DNA of 64,000 bases from Alphaproteobacteria bacterium (GCA_005883305.1 VBAC01000001.1:248001-312000); one strand, 5' to 3'. Counted from the stretch's first letter, positions 19,217 through 29,960 are shown. Numbers and translations: made by a program. The notes: generated by a model not told the origin, from the sequence alone.

Positions 19217-20944
19217 GTGACGCTCTACGCCCGCTTTGCCGCGCATGTGAACGATGTGCTCGATGTCCTCGAAGCCGACGGCGTTCTGGCGCCGGGGATC
19301 GAGCGCGGCTCGGTCGCGGTCGAGCCACCGCGCGACGCCTCGCACGGCGATCTCGCGACCAATGCGGCGATGGTGCTCGCGAAGCGCGCCGGGATGAATC
19401 CCCGCGCGCTGGCTGAAGCCATAGCGCCGCGCCTCGCAGATCTGGGCACCGTGGAGAGCGCCGAGGTGGCGGGGCCGGGCTTCATCAACATCCGGTTGGA
19501 CCGGGTCGTCTGGGAAGAGGAGCTGAGCGCGATCCTCGCCGGCGCCGCGGATTATGGCCGCTCGGCCATGGGCGCGGGACGGACGGTCAACGTCGAATAT
19601 GTCTCGGCCAATCCGACCGGGCCGATGCACATGGGCCATTGCCGCGGGGCGGTGGTCGGCGACGCGCTGGCCAGCCTGCTCGAATATGCCGGCCACGAGG
19701 TGGTGCGCGAATATTACGTCAACGACGCCGGCGCCCAGGTCGACGTCCTCGCCCGCTCCGCGCACCTGCGCTACCTCGAGGCGCTGGGGCGGCAGATCGG
19801 CGAGATACCGGAAGGCCTCTACCCCGGCGATTATCTGAAGCCGGTCGGCGAAGCGCTCGCGGCGGAATTCGGCGATACTTATGCCGACGCCCCGGAAAGC
19901 CTCTGGCTGGAGACGTTCCGCCGCAAGACGGTTGCGGCGATGCTCGACCTGATCAGGGCCGATCTCGCCACGCTCGGCGTCCATCACGATCTGTTCGCAT
20001 CGGAATACGAAGTCCAGCAATCGGGAGCCGTCGAGCGCGCTTTCGAACTGCTCGGCGAGAAGGGCTTGGTCTACACCGGCACCCTGCCGCCACCCAAGGG
20101 CAAGACCGCCGATGATTGGGAGCCGGTCGAGCTTCTTCTCTTCCGCTCGACACAGTTCGGCGACGACCAGGACCGCCCGATCAGGAAGTCCGACGGCAGC
20201 TGGACCTATTTCGCCGCCGACACCGCCTATCACATGCAGAAGCTCGAAAAATCGGACGAGCTGATCAACGTCTGGGGCGCCGATCATACCGGCACGGTGA
20301 AGCGGACCCAGGCCGCGGTCGAGGCGCTCGCCGGCCGCCCGGCGCTCGACGTCAAGCTGGTCCAGATGGTCCGGTTGCTGCGCGCCGGAGAGCTGGTCAA
20401 GATGTCGAAGCGTTCGGGCAGCTTCGTCACCCTGGCCGAGGTGGTCGAGGAGGTCGGCAGGGACGTCGTCCGCTTCACCATGCTCACGCGCAAGAACGAC
20501 GCGCAGATGGATTTCGATTTCGCCAAGGTGGTCGAGGCATCGAAGGACAATCCCGTCTTCTACGTCCAATATGCCCATGCCCGGATCTGCTCGCTCCACC
20601 GGCGGACCAAGGAGGCGGGCGTCGATCTTCCCGCCGAGGCGGACCTCTCGCTGCTCGACGAGGACGAGCTGGCGCTGGTCAAGCTGGCGTCGCAATTCCC
20701 GCGCATCGTCGAGGCGGCCGCCGCGAGCCACGAGCCGCACCGCATCGCCTTCTACCTCGGCGACCTCGCCGCCGCCTTCCACGCCCAGTGGAACAAGGGC
20801 AATGACGAGCCCGAAAAGCGTTTCCTGATGGCACAGAATCCCGAATTGACACGCGCGCGGCTGGAATTGGCCGACGCGATCGGGCAAGTATTGCGCAACG
20901 GCCTTGGCGTCATGGGAGTGGCGGCAGCCGAGGAGATGCTGTGA
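19217..20944 (+). CDS. argS: Arginyl-tRNA synthetase
   Basis: A class I aminoacyl-tRNA synthetase of 575 aa. The Arg_tRNA_synt N domain covers about residues 1-85, the HIGH motif is seen as NPTGPMHMGHCRG near 135 and KMSKS as VKMSKRSGS near 393; the C-terminal DALR anticodon domain ends with EPEKRFLMAQNPELTRARL. Two GTG codons are possible (19211 and 19217). GGAAA at 19206-19210 lies six bases before 19217 and touches 19211, so 19217 (VTLYARFAAHV) is preferred. Confidence 0.95.
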   Translation: MTLYARFAAHVNDVLDVLEADGVLAPGIERGSVAVEPPRDASHGDLATNAAMVLAKRAGMNPRALAEAIAPRLADLGTVESAEVAGPGFINIRLDRVVWEEELSAILAGAADYGRSAMGAGRTVNVEYVSANPTGPMHMGHCRGAVVGDALASLLEYAGHEVVREYYVNDAGAQVDVLARSAHLRYLEALGRQIGEIPEGLYPGDYLKPVGEALAAEFGDTYADAPESLWLETFRRKTVAAMLDLIRADLATLGVHHDLFASEYEVQQSGAVERAFELLGEKGLVYTGTLPPPKGKTADDWEPVELLLFRSTQFGDDQDRPIRKSDGSWTYFAADTAYHMQKLEKSDELINVWGADHTGTVKRTQAAVEALAGRPALDVKLVQMVRLLRAGELVKMSKRSGSFVTLAEVVEEVGRDVVRFTMLTRKNDAQMDFDFAKVVEASKDNPVFYVQYAHARICSLHRRTKEAGVDLPAEADLSLLDEDELALVKLASQFPRIVEAAAASHEPHRIAFYLGDLAAAFHAQWNKGNDEPEKRFLMAQNPELTRARLELADAIGQVLRNGLGVMGVAAAEEML

Positions 20945-21636
20945 TGGGCGAGGACGATTCGGACGACGCGCTCCAGGCCGGGGGCGAGGACCGGCTTCCC
21001 TGGCTGGAGGCGGTCGAAGAGGAGGACGCCGAGGGGCCTTCGATCGCCAAGCTGGTCGCGGCGATCGTCATCGGCCTCGTCGCCATCGGAGTCATCGTCG
21101 GCGGGCTGTTCTGGCTCGGCAATCGCGGTCAGGACGCGACCGGCGAGGTCATCGCCGCGCCGCAAGGCGACTATAAGGTTCGCCCGGCCGATCCCGGGGG
21201 CATGAACGTCTCCGGCGAAGGCGACGTCTCCGCCGCCGCCAGCGCCGGCCGGCAGCCGCAGGGCAATCTGAACGTCAACGCCGTGCCCGAAGCGCCGGTG
21301 ACCGCCGCGCCGCGGCCGGCTACTCCGGCTCCGGCTCCGGCTCCGGCCCCGCCGGTCGCCGCCCCGGCCCCACCGGCGCCTCCGGCGCCTGCGCCCGCGC
21401 CGGCTGCCGGCGGAGCAACGATTCAGCTCGGCGCCTTTTCGAGCGGCGCATCGGCGAACGGCGCGTGGACGAGCCTTTCGGGCCGATTCCGCTATCTCGC
21501 GCCGCTCAGCCACTCGGTGGCCACCGCCGAGGTGAACGGACGCACCTATTATCGCCTGCGCGCGTCCGGCCCCGGCGCGTCCGACGTCTGCCGTCGCCTC
21601 CGGGCGGCGGGCGAGACCTGCGCGATCGTCAACTAG
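20944..21636 (+). CDS. SPOR domain membrane protein
   Basis: A 230-aa protein with an acidic cytoplasmic N-terminus (about 35 residues), one membrane segment near 37-60 (IAKLVAAIVIGLVAIGVIVG), a Pro/Ala-rich periplasmic stalk, and a C-terminal SPOR domain (about 160-230, from IQLGAFSSGASA). The topology matches divisome SPOR proteins such as FtsN/DedD. ATG 20944 overlaps the argS stop, and nagZ follows after six bases, so it sits in a wall-recycling context. No FtsN-type essential helix was recognised. Confidence 0.82.
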   Translation: MGEDDSDDALQAGGEDRLPWLEAVEEEDAEGPSIAKLVAAIVIGLVAIGVIVGGLFWLGNRGQDATGEVIAAPQGDYKVRPADPGGMNVSGEGDVSAAASAGRQPQGNLNVNAVPEAPVTAAPRPATPAPAPAPAPPVAAPAPPAPPAPAPAPAAGGATIQLGAFSSGASANGAWTSLSGRFRYLAPLSHSVATAEVNGRTYYRLRASGPGASDVCRRLRAAGETCAIVN

Positions 21637-21642
21637 CGGCGA

Positions 21643-22665
21643 ATGCTTCCCGCAATCCTCGGGCTTTCGGGGCCCGTCCTGACGGAGGACGAGCGCGCCT
21701 TCTTCGCCGAGACCGGGCCCGCCGGCTTCATCCTGTTCGATCGCAATGTCGCCGACAAGGCACAGCTTCGGGCGCTGACCGATTCGCTTCGCGATCTGAC
21801 GGGGCGGGGCGATCTGCCGATCCTGATCGACCAGGAAGGGGGCCGGGTCGCGCGGCTGAGGCCGCCGGAATGGCCCGCTTTCCCGGCACCCTGGCGCTTC
21901 GCCGAGCTCTACGAGATCGCGCCGATCAGCGCGATCGAAGCGGTCCGGGTCAACGCCGAGGCGCTCGCGGTGATGCTGGCCGAGGTGGGGATCAACGTCG
22001 ACTGCCTGCCCTTGCTCGATGTCCGCCAGGAGGGGGCGCACGACGTGATCGGCGATCGCGCGCTGGGCGCCGAGCCGATGCGAGTCGCGGCCCTCGGCCG
22101 GGCGATCCTGGACGGGCTCCAGACGGGCGGCGTCCTCGGCGTCGTCAAGCACATGCCCGGCCACGGGCGCGCCCGCGCCGACAGCCACAAGGAGCTTCCG
22201 GTCGTCGATGCCTCGCGGGAGGAGCTGGCGCTCGACCTGGCTCCGTTCCGCGCCCTCCACGATGCGCCGATGGCGATGACCGCGCACCTGCTCTACCCGG
22301 CCTGGGACTCGGATCTGCCGGCCACCATATCGCCGACAATCGTCGACGAAATCGTCCGCGGCACGATCGGCTTCGACGGGCTTCTGATAAGCGACGACCT
22401 GGGAATGGACGCTCTGCCGGACGGCCTGGAAGAGCGCGCTTCGGCGGCGATCGCCGCCGGCTGCGACCTCGTCCTGCATTGCTCCGGCGCGATCGGGGAG
22501 AGCAGGCAGGTGGCGTCCGGCTTGGGCGAGATGACCGGCGCGGCCCGCGAGCGTCTCGCCCGGGCGATGGCCCGGATAGGCGGCAAGCATTCCGTGCACG
22601 AATTCGCCGCGCTCGCCGAAAAGCGCGACTCGCTGCTGGCGATGATTCCGGATGCCGCCGCCTGA
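21643..22665 (+). CDS. nagZ: Beta-N-acetylhexosaminidase NagZ
   Basis: A 340-aa GH3 enzyme that removes GlcNAc from muropeptides in the cytoplasm during wall recycling. The family signature KHMPGHGRARADSHKELP lies near residue 170, with the catalytic His/Asp pair in the loop DSH. The nucleophile Asp lies in LISDDLGMDAL near 250. Length is normal. It starts six bases after the SPOR gene and is followed by a new promoter region for rpsM. Confidence 0.93.
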   Translation: MLPAILGLSGPVLTEDERAFFAETGPAGFILFDRNVADKAQLRALTDSLRDLTGRGDLPILIDQEGGRVARLRPPEWPAFPAPWRFAELYEIAPISAIEAVRVNAEALAVMLAEVGINVDCLPLLDVRQEGAHDVIGDRALGAEPMRVAALGRAILDGLQTGGVLGVVKHMPGHGRARADSHKELPVVDASREELALDLAPFRALHDAPMAMTAHLLYPAWDSDLPATISPTIVDEIVRGTIGFDGLLISDDLGMDALPDGLEERASAAIAAGCDLVLHCSGAIGESRQVASGLGEMTGAARERLARAMARIGGKHSVHEFAALAEKRDSLLAMIPDAAA

Positions 22666-22686
22666 ACTTTCCGGCGTCTCGGCCTG

Positions 22687-22715
22687 TTGACAGAGGGAAA
22701 ACCGCTCCCTAAATG
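22687..22715 (+). promoter_or_regulatory. Sigma-70 type promoter for rpsM-rpsK-rpoA
   Basis: TTGACA at 22687-22692, a 17-base spacer and TAAATG at 22710-22715 form a near-consensus housekeeping promoter. About 130 bases of leader follow, including a GC inverted repeat near 22747-22762 (GGCGCAC..GTGCGCC) that could act in autoregulation of the ribosomal operon; the latter is inference. Confidence 0.7.
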
Positions 22716-22847
22716 GCGCCCATCCCGTTAACCGGCTGACCCGGCGGCGCACTCGTGCGCCTGTCGGCTTTGTCTGTTTCGCGGGACCCAAGAAGCGCTG
22801 AGATAGGCCGCGATGCCAAAGCGGCCTGTGGAGCAGGAGAAACATCG

Positions 22848-23216
22848 ATGGCACGTATCGCGGGCGTCAACATCCCGACCAACAAGAGGGTCGAGATCGC
22901 CCTTACCTACATTCACGGCATCGGCCGCACCAAGGCCAGGGAAATCGCCGCCAAGCTCGGGATCCCGAGCGAGCGCCGGGTCCAGGACCTGACCGACCAG
23001 GAAGTCCTCCACATCCGCGAGGCGATCGACTCCGACCACCAGGTCGAGGGCGACCTGAGGCGCGAGACGGCGATGAACATCAAGCGTTTGATGGACCTCG
23101 CCTGCTATCGCGGGCTTCGTCATCGCAAGGGCCTCCCGGTCCGCGGCCAGCGCACGCACACCAATGCGCGCACCCGCAAGGGCAAGGCCAAGCCGATCGC
23201 CGGCAAGAAGAAGTAA
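22848..23216 (+). CDS. rpsM: 30S ribosomal protein S13
   Basis: 122 aa with the S13 sequence throughout: [20 protein letters not shown], the helix-two-turn-helix [12 protein letters not shown], and the basic C-terminal tail [17 protein letters not shown] that contacts tRNA in the ribosome head. AGCAGGAGA gives a good ribosome site before ATG 22848; the upstream part of the frame is non-coding leader. Confidence 0.98.
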   Translation: MARIAGVNIPTNKRVEIALTYIHGIGRTKAREIAAKLGIPSERRVQDLTDQEVLHIREAIDSDHQVEGDLRRETAMNIKRLMDLACYRGLRHRKGLPVRGQRTHTNARTRKGKAKPIAGKKK

Positions 23217-23218
23217 TT

Positions 23219-23275
23219 CGTCCGGTCCTTCGAGACGCGGCTTCGACTTCGCTCAGCCGCTCCTCAGGATGAGCG
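23219..23275. repeat. Partial family D palindrome between rpsM and rpsK
   Basis: The sequence GTCCTTCGAGACGCGGC..GACTTCGCTCAGCCGCTCCTCAGGATGAGCGG resembles the core of the family D elements (CCTTCGAC, CTTCGCTC, CTCAGGAT). It is shorter than the 155 bp copies. It separates two ribosomal genes that are normally adjacent. Confidence 0.6.
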
Positions 23276-23307
23276 GTTATTCGGAATTTAGGTAGGATAG
23301 AAACGAT

Positions 23308-23697
23308 ATGGCACGCGAACCTCAGCGCATCAGGCGGCGCGAGCGCAAGAACATCACGGCGGGCGTCGCCCACGTGAATGCGAGCTTCAACAACACGATG
23401 ATCACCATCACCGACGCCCAGGGCAACGCCATCGCGTGGAGCTCGGCGGGCATGATGGGCTTCAAGGGCAGCCGCAAGAGCACGCCTTATGCGGCCCAGG
23501 TCGCGGCGGAGGATGCCGGCAAGAAGGCCGCCGAGCACGGCGTCCGCACGCTCGAGGTCGAGGTCAAGGGCCCGGGCTCGGGCCGCGAGAGCGCTCTTCG
23601 CGCCCTCCAGGCGGTCGGCTTCCAGATCACCTCGATCCGCGACGTGACCCCGATCCCGCACAACGGCGTCCGCCCCTCCAAGCGCCGCCGAGTCTGA
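23308..23697 (+). CDS. rpsK: 30S ribosomal protein S11
   Basis: 129 aa, standard S11 from [20 protein letters not shown] to the C-terminal [11 protein letters not shown]. It binds the platform of the 30S subunit. The highly conserved [19 protein letters not shown] and [20 protein letters not shown] stretches are intact. It is co-transcribed with rpsM and rpoA in all likelihood; gaps on either side are about 90 bp. Confidence 0.98.
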   Translation: MAREPQRIRRRERKNITAGVAHVNASFNNTMITITDAQGNAIAWSSAGMMGFKGSRKSTPYAAQVAAEDAGKKAAEHGVRTLEVEVKGPGSGRESALRALQAVGFQITSIRDVTPIPHNGVRPSKRRRV

Positions 23698-23788
23698 TTT
23701 CGTCCGCGGCTCCAGCGCCGTGGCCGGGCAGAAGAAGTAGAAGTTAGAAATAGGGAAGGGACGCCTTCCCCAACGCCAGAGGAACCCC

Positions 23789-24850
23789 ATGGCCGTCAAC
23801 GCAAAGAACTGGCAGGAAATGAAAAAGCCGAACAGCCTCGAGAAGAAGGCGACCGGGGATGCCCGCCGCAAGGCGACCTTCGTCGCCGAGCCGCTCGAGC
23901 GCGGCTTCGGCCTGACGCTCGGCAACAGCTTGCGCCGGGTGCTGCTGAGCTCGCTCCAGGGCGCGGCGGTGACCTCGATCAAGATCGAGGGCGTGCTTCA
24001 CGAATTCTCTTCGCTGGCCGGCGTGCGCGAGGACGTCACCGACATGGTGCTCAACGTCAAGCAGGTCGCGCTCAGGATGGAAGGCGAGGGGCCCAAGCGC
24101 CTCCAGCTCTCCGCCACCGGCCCGGCCGAGGTGACGGCGGGCCAGATCGCGGTGACCGGCGACATCGAGGTGATGAACCCCGATCTCGTCATCTGCCATT
24201 TGGACGAGGGCGCGACGCTCAACATCGAGCTGACCGCCGAGACCGGCAAGGGCTACGTCCCCGCCGCCTCGAACCGCCCGGTCGACGCGCCGATCGGCCT
24301 CATCCCGGTCGACGCGCTCTACAGCCCGGTGCGTCAGGTCAGCTACAAGGTCGAGAACACCCGCGTTGGGCAGGAGCTCGACTATGACAAGCTGACCCTG
24401 ACGGTCGAGACCGACGGCACGATCTCGCCCGACGACGCCATCGCCTATGCGGCCCGCATCCTGCAGGACCAGCTCCAGCTGTTCGTCCACTTCGACGAGG
24501 GCATGGCGCAGGTCCCGACCATGGCCGGAGTCGCCGTGCCGAGCGCCGAGCAAAGCGAAGCCGACGCCAACCAGCTCAACCGCTACCTGCTCAAGAAGGT
24601 GGACGAGCTGGAGCTCAGCGTGCGCAGCGCCAACTGCCTCAAGAACGACAACATCATCTATATCGGCGATCTGGTGCAGAAGACCGAGGCCGAGATGCTG
24701 CGGACGCCGAACTTCGGCCGCAAGTCGCTCAATGAGATCAAGGAAGTTCTCGCTTCGATGGGGCTTCGGCTCGGGATGGATATCCCGGGCTGGCCGCCGG
24801 AAAACATCGAGGAGATGGCGAAGAAGCTCGAGCAGGAATTGCTCGGCTAA
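23789..24850 (+). CDS. rpoA: DNA-directed RNA polymerase subunit alpha
   Basis: 353 aa with both alpha domains: the N-terminal assembly domain ([26 protein letters not shown] near residue 33) and the C-terminal DNA-binding domain ([23 protein letters not shown] to [22 protein letters not shown], about 275-345). ATG 23789 is preceded by GAGGAACCCC. Unlike the usual order, rplQ does not follow; a terminator and the RHS locus do. Confidence 0.98.
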   Translation: MAVNAKNWQEMKKPNSLEKKATGDARRKATFVAEPLERGFGLTLGNSLRRVLLSSLQGAAVTSIKIEGVLHEFSSLAGVREDVTDMVLNVKQVALRMEGEGPKRLQLSATGPAEVTAGQIAVTGDIEVMNPDLVICHLDEGATLNIELTAETGKGYVPAASNRPVDAPIGLIPVDALYSPVRQVSYKVENTRVGQELDYDKLTLTVETDGTISPDDAIAYAARILQDQLQLFVHFDEGMAQVPTMAGVAVPSAEQSEADANQLNRYLLKKVDELELSVRSANCLKNDNIIYIGDLVQKTEAEMLRTPNFGRKSLNEIKEVLASMGLRLGMDIPGWPPENIEEMAKKLEQELLG

Positions 24851-24874
24851 CCGCTTCGTCCTTATCGAATCCAT

Positions 24875-24900
24875 CAGGGGCCGCCCGCGGGCGGCCCCTG
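24875..24900 (+). terminator. Perfect 26 bp palindrome after rpoA
   Basis: A perfect palindrome begins with CAGGGGCCGCCC and ends with the inverted copy GGGCGGCCCCTG, 24 bases after the rpoA stop. It would form a very stable hairpin. There is no T-run after it, so intrinsic termination is likely but not certain. Confidence 0.65.
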
Positions 24901-24913
24901 CTGCAACATGAAA

Positions 24914-24941
24914 CCCGCCGTTCGATTCGAACCGGCGGGGA
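24914..24941 (+). promoter_or_regulatory. Second hairpin overlapping the ribosome site of the YD partner gene
   Basis: CCCGCCG and CGGCGGG pair around a TTCGATTCGAAC centre. The right arm runs into GGGGAG, the only ribosome-site candidate before ATG 24952. It might terminate leftover rpoA transcription or restrain translation of the RHS locus; both are inference. Confidence 0.35.
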
Positions 24942-24951
24942 GCCTTTATAT

Positions 24952-25167
24952 ATGAAGAAAATCATGCTCGCGCTGGCTTCGGCCGCCGTGACGGCGACGG
25001 CCATCGCTTCGGAGACGATCAGCTACAGCTATGATTCGCGCGGGCGGCTGGTGAAGGTCGTTCGGAGCGGAACGGTCAACAACAACGTCTCGGCCGAATA
25101 TAAATACGACAAGGCCGACAACCGGACCAACGTCAACGTCGTCTCGCCGAACGCGCCGCCCCAATGA
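24952..25167 (+). CDS. Small secreted YD-repeat partner of the RHS protein
   Basis: 71 aa with a signal peptide ([20 protein letters not shown]) and one YD-type repeat, [18 protein letters not shown], followed by a second half unit, [12 protein letters not shown]. It overlaps the large RHS gene by four bases (ATGA), so the two are translated together. It may be a soluble piece of, or cap for, the RHS shell; no function is known to me. Confidence 0.6.
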   Translation: MKKIMLALASAAVTATAIASETISYSYDSRGRLVKVVRSGTVNNNVSAEYKYDKADNRTNVNVVSPNAPPQ

Positions 25168-28100
25168 GCTCCCTTCTTGTGCGGCGTCTGGCCGCCGGTT
25201 TCACCGCGCTGCTCGCGCTTGGCTCGGCCGTCGCGGCCCGAGCCCAGAACGCGCCAGCGGAGATTGCGCCTCTCCAGCTCGCGACCGACCAGAACAACGT
25301 CAATGTCCTCGACGGCAGGACGACGATCGAGCCGCCGGCGCTGTCGGTTCCGGGCGCGCCGAACCTGCGCTTCGACCGGCTCCAGAACGCCGCCCCTTTC
25401 CTCAACGGAAAGAGACTGACCGCGAGCGGCGCGGAGCAGGTTCAGAGAACTTATGCGATCCATATCGGGTCGGCGACGTCGGACGCGTTCGACTGCGTCG
25501 AATCCGATTGCCTGAGCGTGACCGGAACCGGCTCGACCTTCAACCCGAACATTCGAGTCTACACCGAGCGGGGTTCGGCCACGGTCTGGACGTTCGCCCA
25601 GCCGGCGCTCAACGACACGTCGCCGACCCCGTCCTACAATTATTACGCCACAACGGCGGCCTATGCGAACGGCGAGGTGATCGCCTATCATTACAACGCG
25701 GTGCCGAATGGGGCCCCCTTCGGGCGAATGTCCGTTCGTCCCTACCGGATCACCAGTAGCCTCGGCTACCTGATCAAGCTCACCTACGCGGACGACAGCG
25801 ACCCGAACTCCAACGACTGGCAACGCGTCACCGAGGCCGCGATATACGCGGCCGCCGACGAGAGCACGGCGCTGCGCCGGTTCGCCTATGGCGGCGCGAC
25901 GATCACCGAATATGGCGCAGGCGATTCCGCCGGCCGCACCTATACGTGCCAGGGCTGCGTCAGCGCGATGGGCGCCAGCCCCGAGGTCGGGTCGGGATCG
26001 ATGCAATTGCCGGGCGAGCTTTCGCCCTCGCTACAGGTCAGCGCGGCGACCAGCGGCCTTTCTCCGGTGGCAACGGTCGATCGCGACGGCGTGGGCTGGA
26101 CCTACAGCTACGTCAATCTCCACACGCAGCCGGGCACCCTGCACTACATATTCGACAGGATGACGGCGACCGCGCCCGACGGATCGAGCCAAGTCTACAA
26201 CGTCGCGAACTCCTACCACAGCGTCTACGATCTGGCGACCAACCGCATCCATACGACGCTCACCAGCGCCCGCGACGGGCTCGGGCGGACCACCTCTTAT
26301 TTTTACGACGGACAAGATCGGCCCTACCGGATCATTTATCCCGAGCTGAACGAGGTCGGCGTCGTCTACGACGAATATCGGAACATCATCTCGCGAACGG
26401 CCACCCCGAAGCCCGGCTCGGGCCTCTCGCCGATCACCGAGACGGCCCATTACGACGTATCGACCTGCCCTGCCGTGCCGCGGACCACGCCGCTATGCTG
26501 GCGGCCGAGCTGGACCCGCGACGGATTTCAAAATCCCAATCGCCAGACGGACTACGCCTATAATACGCTCGGCCAGCTGACCGAGCAGGTCGATCCCGCC
26601 GACGCGAACGGCGTTCGACGCCGGACCTCGATCGTCTACACCGTTTCGACCGGAGGACTCAGCCGACGCTCCGCCGTGCGCATCTGCAACGATGCCGGCC
26701 CTGGCACGACTTGCGGCACGAACGCGCCGATCCAGACCGAATATGATTATTGGCAGAACACCCTGCTGCCCAGCGCCGAGCGTCGGATCGATGTTACGCA
26801 GGGGCAGACGGCGACCCTGACCACAAGCTTCACCTACGACGCCGCCGGCCGCCTGATCGCCACGGACGGCCCGATGCAGGGCACTGCCGACACCTCCTAC
26901 AATCGCTATGACGCGTACGGGCGGCTGGCCGGCACGATCAGCCCCGATCCGGACGGGACCGAAGCGCTGCCGAGGCTCGCGGTCAGGAACAGCTACGATT
27001 CCGCCGACCGGCTGATCAGGGTCGAAACCGGCACCCTCGCGTCGCTTCAGAGCGAAAGCGTTCGGCCGGCCGACTGGACCGGCTTCACGCCCAATCGGAC
27101 CGCCGAGACGGTCTACGACGGCAATGGCCGCAAGATCATGGAGCGGGTTCGCGCCGATGGCGCCGCCGGCGCGATCGTGACGCGCGCCGAATATAGCTAC
27201 GACGCGCTCGGCCGGCTCGAATGCACCGCGGTGCGAATGAATCCTGCTTCATTCGGAGCGCCGCCTGCCCCGGCCTGCCATCAGACGACACCAGCGGGAA
27301 GCGATCCCGACCGGATCACCAGGAACGTTTACGACGCCGCCGGCCAGATCACCGAGGTACACCAGGGGGTGGAAACCGGCGATGCCGCCATCGAGGTACA
27401 ATATGGCTATACCGCGAACGGCAACCTCCTGAATGTCATCGACGGCAACGGCAACACCTCTCGCTACGACTATGACGGCCTCGGCCGCCGCTCGCACCTC
27501 TGGTTCCCGTCGCCGACCACGCCCACCCAGGTGAGCACTGCCGACCACGAGCAATATTGGTACGACGCCGCCGGCAACCGCACGTCCTTGCGCAAGCGCG
27601 ACGGATCGACGCTCACCTACAATTACGACAATCTCAACCGGGTGATTTCAAAGATCGTGCCCGAGCGCCCGTCGGGCCCGCAGGCGCTGAGCGGGGGCCA
27701 GACCCGCGACGTCCATTACGGCTACGATCTCGGCGATCGGCAGCTCTTCGCCCGGTTCGATTCGCCGACCGGCGAGGGCGTGACCAACAGCTATGACGGG
27801 TTCGGCCGGCTTCTCTCGAGCAGCATCAACCTGGGCGGCGTCACCCGCACGCTCAATCACGACTACGATGCGAACGGCGGCCGCGCCCGGATCACCCATC
27901 CGGACGGCAATTGGTTCTCCTATGAACGGGACGGCCTCGGACGGCCCTTCTACCTCGCCTCGGCCGATAATTCGGCGCGCTACTATAGCTCCTACCGGCC
28001 CGACGGCCTCCCCGCCGGGCAGAGCCGCGGCAACGGCGCCTCGACCTGGACCTCGCGCGACGGCGTCGGCCGGCTGAACGGGCTCGGCCATTATTACATC

Positions 28101-29483
28101 TATGGCGGCAGCGGCCCCAACGACGTGCTCTGGCTCTACGGCCACAATCCGGCCGGCCAGATCGCCTCGATCGCGCGCGACAACGATCTCTACGCCTGGA
28201 CCGGCCATTATGGGGTGAACCGGACCTACACCACCAACGGGCTCAACCAGTACATCGCCGCGACGGGCGGCCCGAGCTTCGCCTACGACCTCAACGGCAA
28301 CCTCACCGGCGACGGCGTCCACGCCTACACCTACGACATCGAGAACCGCCTCGTCATGGCGACCGGCGGCGGCGCAGGGGCGGTGCTCGACTACGACCCG
28401 CTCGGCCGGCTGTGGCGGGTGACCTCGGGGAGCAACGCCACCACCTTCGTCTACGACGGCGACGCGCTCGTCGTGGAATATAACGCCGCGGGGACGATGA
28501 CCCGCCGCTACGTCCACTGGGACGGCGCCGACGTTCCGGTGATCGCCTATAACGATCAGACTCTCGCCGCGCCGGTCTATCTCCACCCCGACCACCAGGG
28601 ATCGATCGTCGCCTTGTCCGGCGCGATGGGCGCGCTCAGCGCGATCAACCGCTACGACGAATACGGCATCCCCGCCATAAATCCGCAGGGCGTCAATCTC
28701 AACTCGGGCCGATTCCAGTATACCGGCCAGGCGTGGCTCGCCGAGATCGGCATGTATTACTACAAGGCGCGGGTCTACTCGCCCTATCTTGGTCGGTTCC
28801 TGCAGGCCGATCCGATCGGGTATGACGACCAGTTCAATCTCTATGCTTACGTGGGGAATGATCCGGTCAATGCGGCCGATCCAAGCGGAGAGGCATGCCT
28901 ATCTTTTACTAGCAATGTATTGGGTGAATACTGCACCAGAGCAAGGGCGTACGCCGCCATGGATCAAGGGCTAAATGGGAAGACCCGCTTTTTCGCTGCG
29001 GCGGCCGCAACAATGACCATGTTCGGTAGCTTACAATTGCCGTATCCTGGCCCGCAGCTGGCAACCAGCAGAGAGTATCGGGGGCACATGTCGGCTATAA
29101 GCGGACAGCTTCAACAGAGAAACATACGCATGTTTCAAGAGGCCGCCGGAAGTCGCCTCAGCGGCGGCCGCTTGGACCGGGCGCTGGTGCACGCCGAACA
29201 GTCCCACGTTCAAGGTTACCTCAACGGTCTTCGGCGGAGCGACTCCGCAGCCTATGATCGACTAGTGACCGAAGCTAACGGTCTTCTAAACTCTGGGACA
29301 GGTGTCCCACTAACCACCGACGCGGCGTATAATCGCGTCCTGGGCCAGGTGCGCGAGCAGGTTGGCGGTAGCTTAGACTTCGGCAACCAGGATCATCGCG
29401 AGGCCATTGGCATGGGCCTGATTCGGGAGATTCGGCAAAGCGGCGGATGCAATCTTACAGGTACTCGAATTCGAGGATGTTGA
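25164..29483 (+). CDS. RHS/YD-repeat polymorphic toxin with variable C-terminal tip
   Basis: 1439 aa: a signal peptide (about 1-28, ending AARAQ), a long YD-repeat shell (many units such as [24 protein letters not shown] and [12 protein letters not shown]), and the RHS core near residues 1190-1242 ([20 protein letters not shown], then [18 protein letters not shown]). After PSG (1240-1242) a unique tip of about 197 aa follows. DNA from about 28890 on is clearly lower in GC than the shell, the usual sign of an exchanged toxin tip. The tip matches no toxin family I recognise. A secretion signal without PAAR/VgrG suggests Sec export rather than type VI delivery. The overlapping downstream membrane gene is the likely immunity gene. 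Confidence 0.85.
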   Translation: MSSLLVRRLAAGFTALLALGSAVAARAQNAPAEIAPLQLATDQNNVNVLDGRTTIEPPALSVPGAPNLRFDRLQNAAPFLNGKRLTASGAEQVQRTYAIHIGSATSDAFDCVESDCLSVTGTGSTFNPNIRVYTERGSATVWTFAQPALNDTSPTPSYNYYATTAAYANGEVIAYHYNAVPNGAPFGRMSVRPYRITSSLGYLIKLTYADDSDPNSNDWQRVTEAAIYAAADESTALRRFAYGGATITEYGAGDSAGRTYTCQGCVSAMGASPEVGSGSMQLPGELSPSLQVSAATSGLSPVATVDRDGVGWTYSYVNLHTQPGTLHYIFDRMTATAPDGSSQVYNVANSYHSVYDLATNRIHTTLTSARDGLGRTTSYFYDGQDRPYRIIYPELNEVGVVYDEYRNIISRTATPKPGSGLSPITETAHYDVSTCPAVPRTTPLCWRPSWTRDGFQNPNRQTDYAYNTLGQLTEQVDPADANGVRRRTSIVYTVSTGGLSRRSAVRICNDAGPGTTCGTNAPIQTEYDYWQNTLLPSAERRIDVTQGQTATLTTSFTYDAAGRLIATDGPMQGTADTSYNRYDAYGRLAGTISPDPDGTEALPRLAVRNSYDSADRLIRVETGTLASLQSESVRPADWTGFTPNRTAETVYDGNGRKIMERVRADGAAGAIVTRAEYSYDALGRLECTAVRMNPASFGAPPAPACHQTTPAGSDPDRITRNVYDAAGQITEVHQGVETGDAAIEVQYGYTANGNLLNVIDGNGNTSRYDYDGLGRRSHLWFPSPTTPTQVSTADHEQYWYDAAGNRTSLRKRDGSTLTYNYDNLNRVISKIVPERPSGPQALSGGQTRDVHYGYDLGDRQLFARFDSPTGEGVTNSYDGFGRLLSSSINLGGVTRTLNHDYDANGGRARITHPDGNWFSYERDGLGRPFYLASADNSARYYSSYRPDGLPAGQSRGNGASTWTSRDGVGRLNGLGHYYIYGGSGPNDVLWLYGHNPAGQIASIARDNDLYAWTGHYGVNRTYTTNGLNQYIAATGGPSFAYDLNGNLTGDGVHAYTYDIENRLVMATGGGAGAVLDYDPLGRLWRVTSGSNATTFVYDGDALVVEYNAAGTMTRRYVHWDGADVPVIAYNDQTLAAPVYLHPDHQGSIVALSGAMGALSAINRYDEYGIPAINPQGVNLNSGRFQYTGQAWLAEIGMYYYKARVYSPYLGRFLQADPIGYDDQFNLYAYVGNDPVNAADPSGEACLSFTSNVLGEYCTRARAYAAMDQGLNGKTRFFAAAAATMTMFGSLQLPYPGPQLATSREYRGHMSAISGQLQQRNIRMFQEAAGSRLSGGRLDRALVHAEQSHVQGYLNGLRRSDSAAYDRLVTEANGLLNSGTGVPLTTDAAYNRVLGQVREQVGGSLDFGNQDHREAIGMGLIREIRQSGGCNLTGTRIRGC

Positions 29484-29869
29484 TGAAACGTTGGAAAGTT
29501 ACTTGGCTAACCGGCCGCCTCGTTGAAGTTGTCCTGGTAACAGCTGCACTTTTCGCATGGGGCGTTGTCGTCGAACGCCCGGAAGTGCTTGGATATGTGA
29601 AATCTATATCCTTGGCACTCTTTAGCACATTGTTCTTCGGAACTGTTAGCGGATATTTTATAATAACGGCAATTTACATGAAGGAATCCAGGGCGACGCC
29701 TTGGCGTATAATAACGGTAATGGCATCACTGTTCTGCGTAACATTTACTATATTTTCTATTTTTATAGACTTCAATTTGACTGGAGCGATAAAGATGGGT
29801 CTACTTGGATTGGCCGTCTCGATCTTCGCCAATTCCGTGGCGATGGTGCTTTTTCGCAACAGGGATTAA
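29483..29869 (+). CDS. Four-helix membrane protein, candidate immunity protein
   Basis: 128 aa with about four hydrophobic segments (VVLVTAALFAWGVVV, ISLALFSTLFFGTVSGYFII, IITVMASLFCVTFTIFSIFI, MGLLGLAVSIFANSVAMVLF). ATG 29483 overlaps the RHS stop (TGATG) and has GAGG six bases upstream; a longer N-terminus from 29447 would lie inside the toxin gene. It is AT-rich like the toxin tip, and its position is the canonical one for an RHS immunity gene. A membrane immunity protein suggests the toxin acts on the envelope. No family was recognised. Confidence 0.6.
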   Translation: MKRWKVTWLTGRLVEVVLVTAALFAWGVVVERPEVLGYVKSISLALFSTLFFGTVSGYFIITAIYMKESRATPWRIITVMASLFCVTFTIFSIFIDFNLTGAIKMGLLGLAVSIFANSVAMVLFRNRD

Positions 29870-29960
29870 GAATTCCGGGGACACAATACCTAATTGCCCC
29901 CCCCTGCCTCGCTCGCTCTCTCGGGAGCTGCGTAGGCGCTGCGGTTTTGAGCCCTTTCTC

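Noticed and set aside
24914-24940. tRNA T-arm-like sequence (GGTTCGAATC on the minus strand)
   Set aside because: No acceptor, D or anticodon arms can be drawn around it; it is the loop of a simple hairpin.
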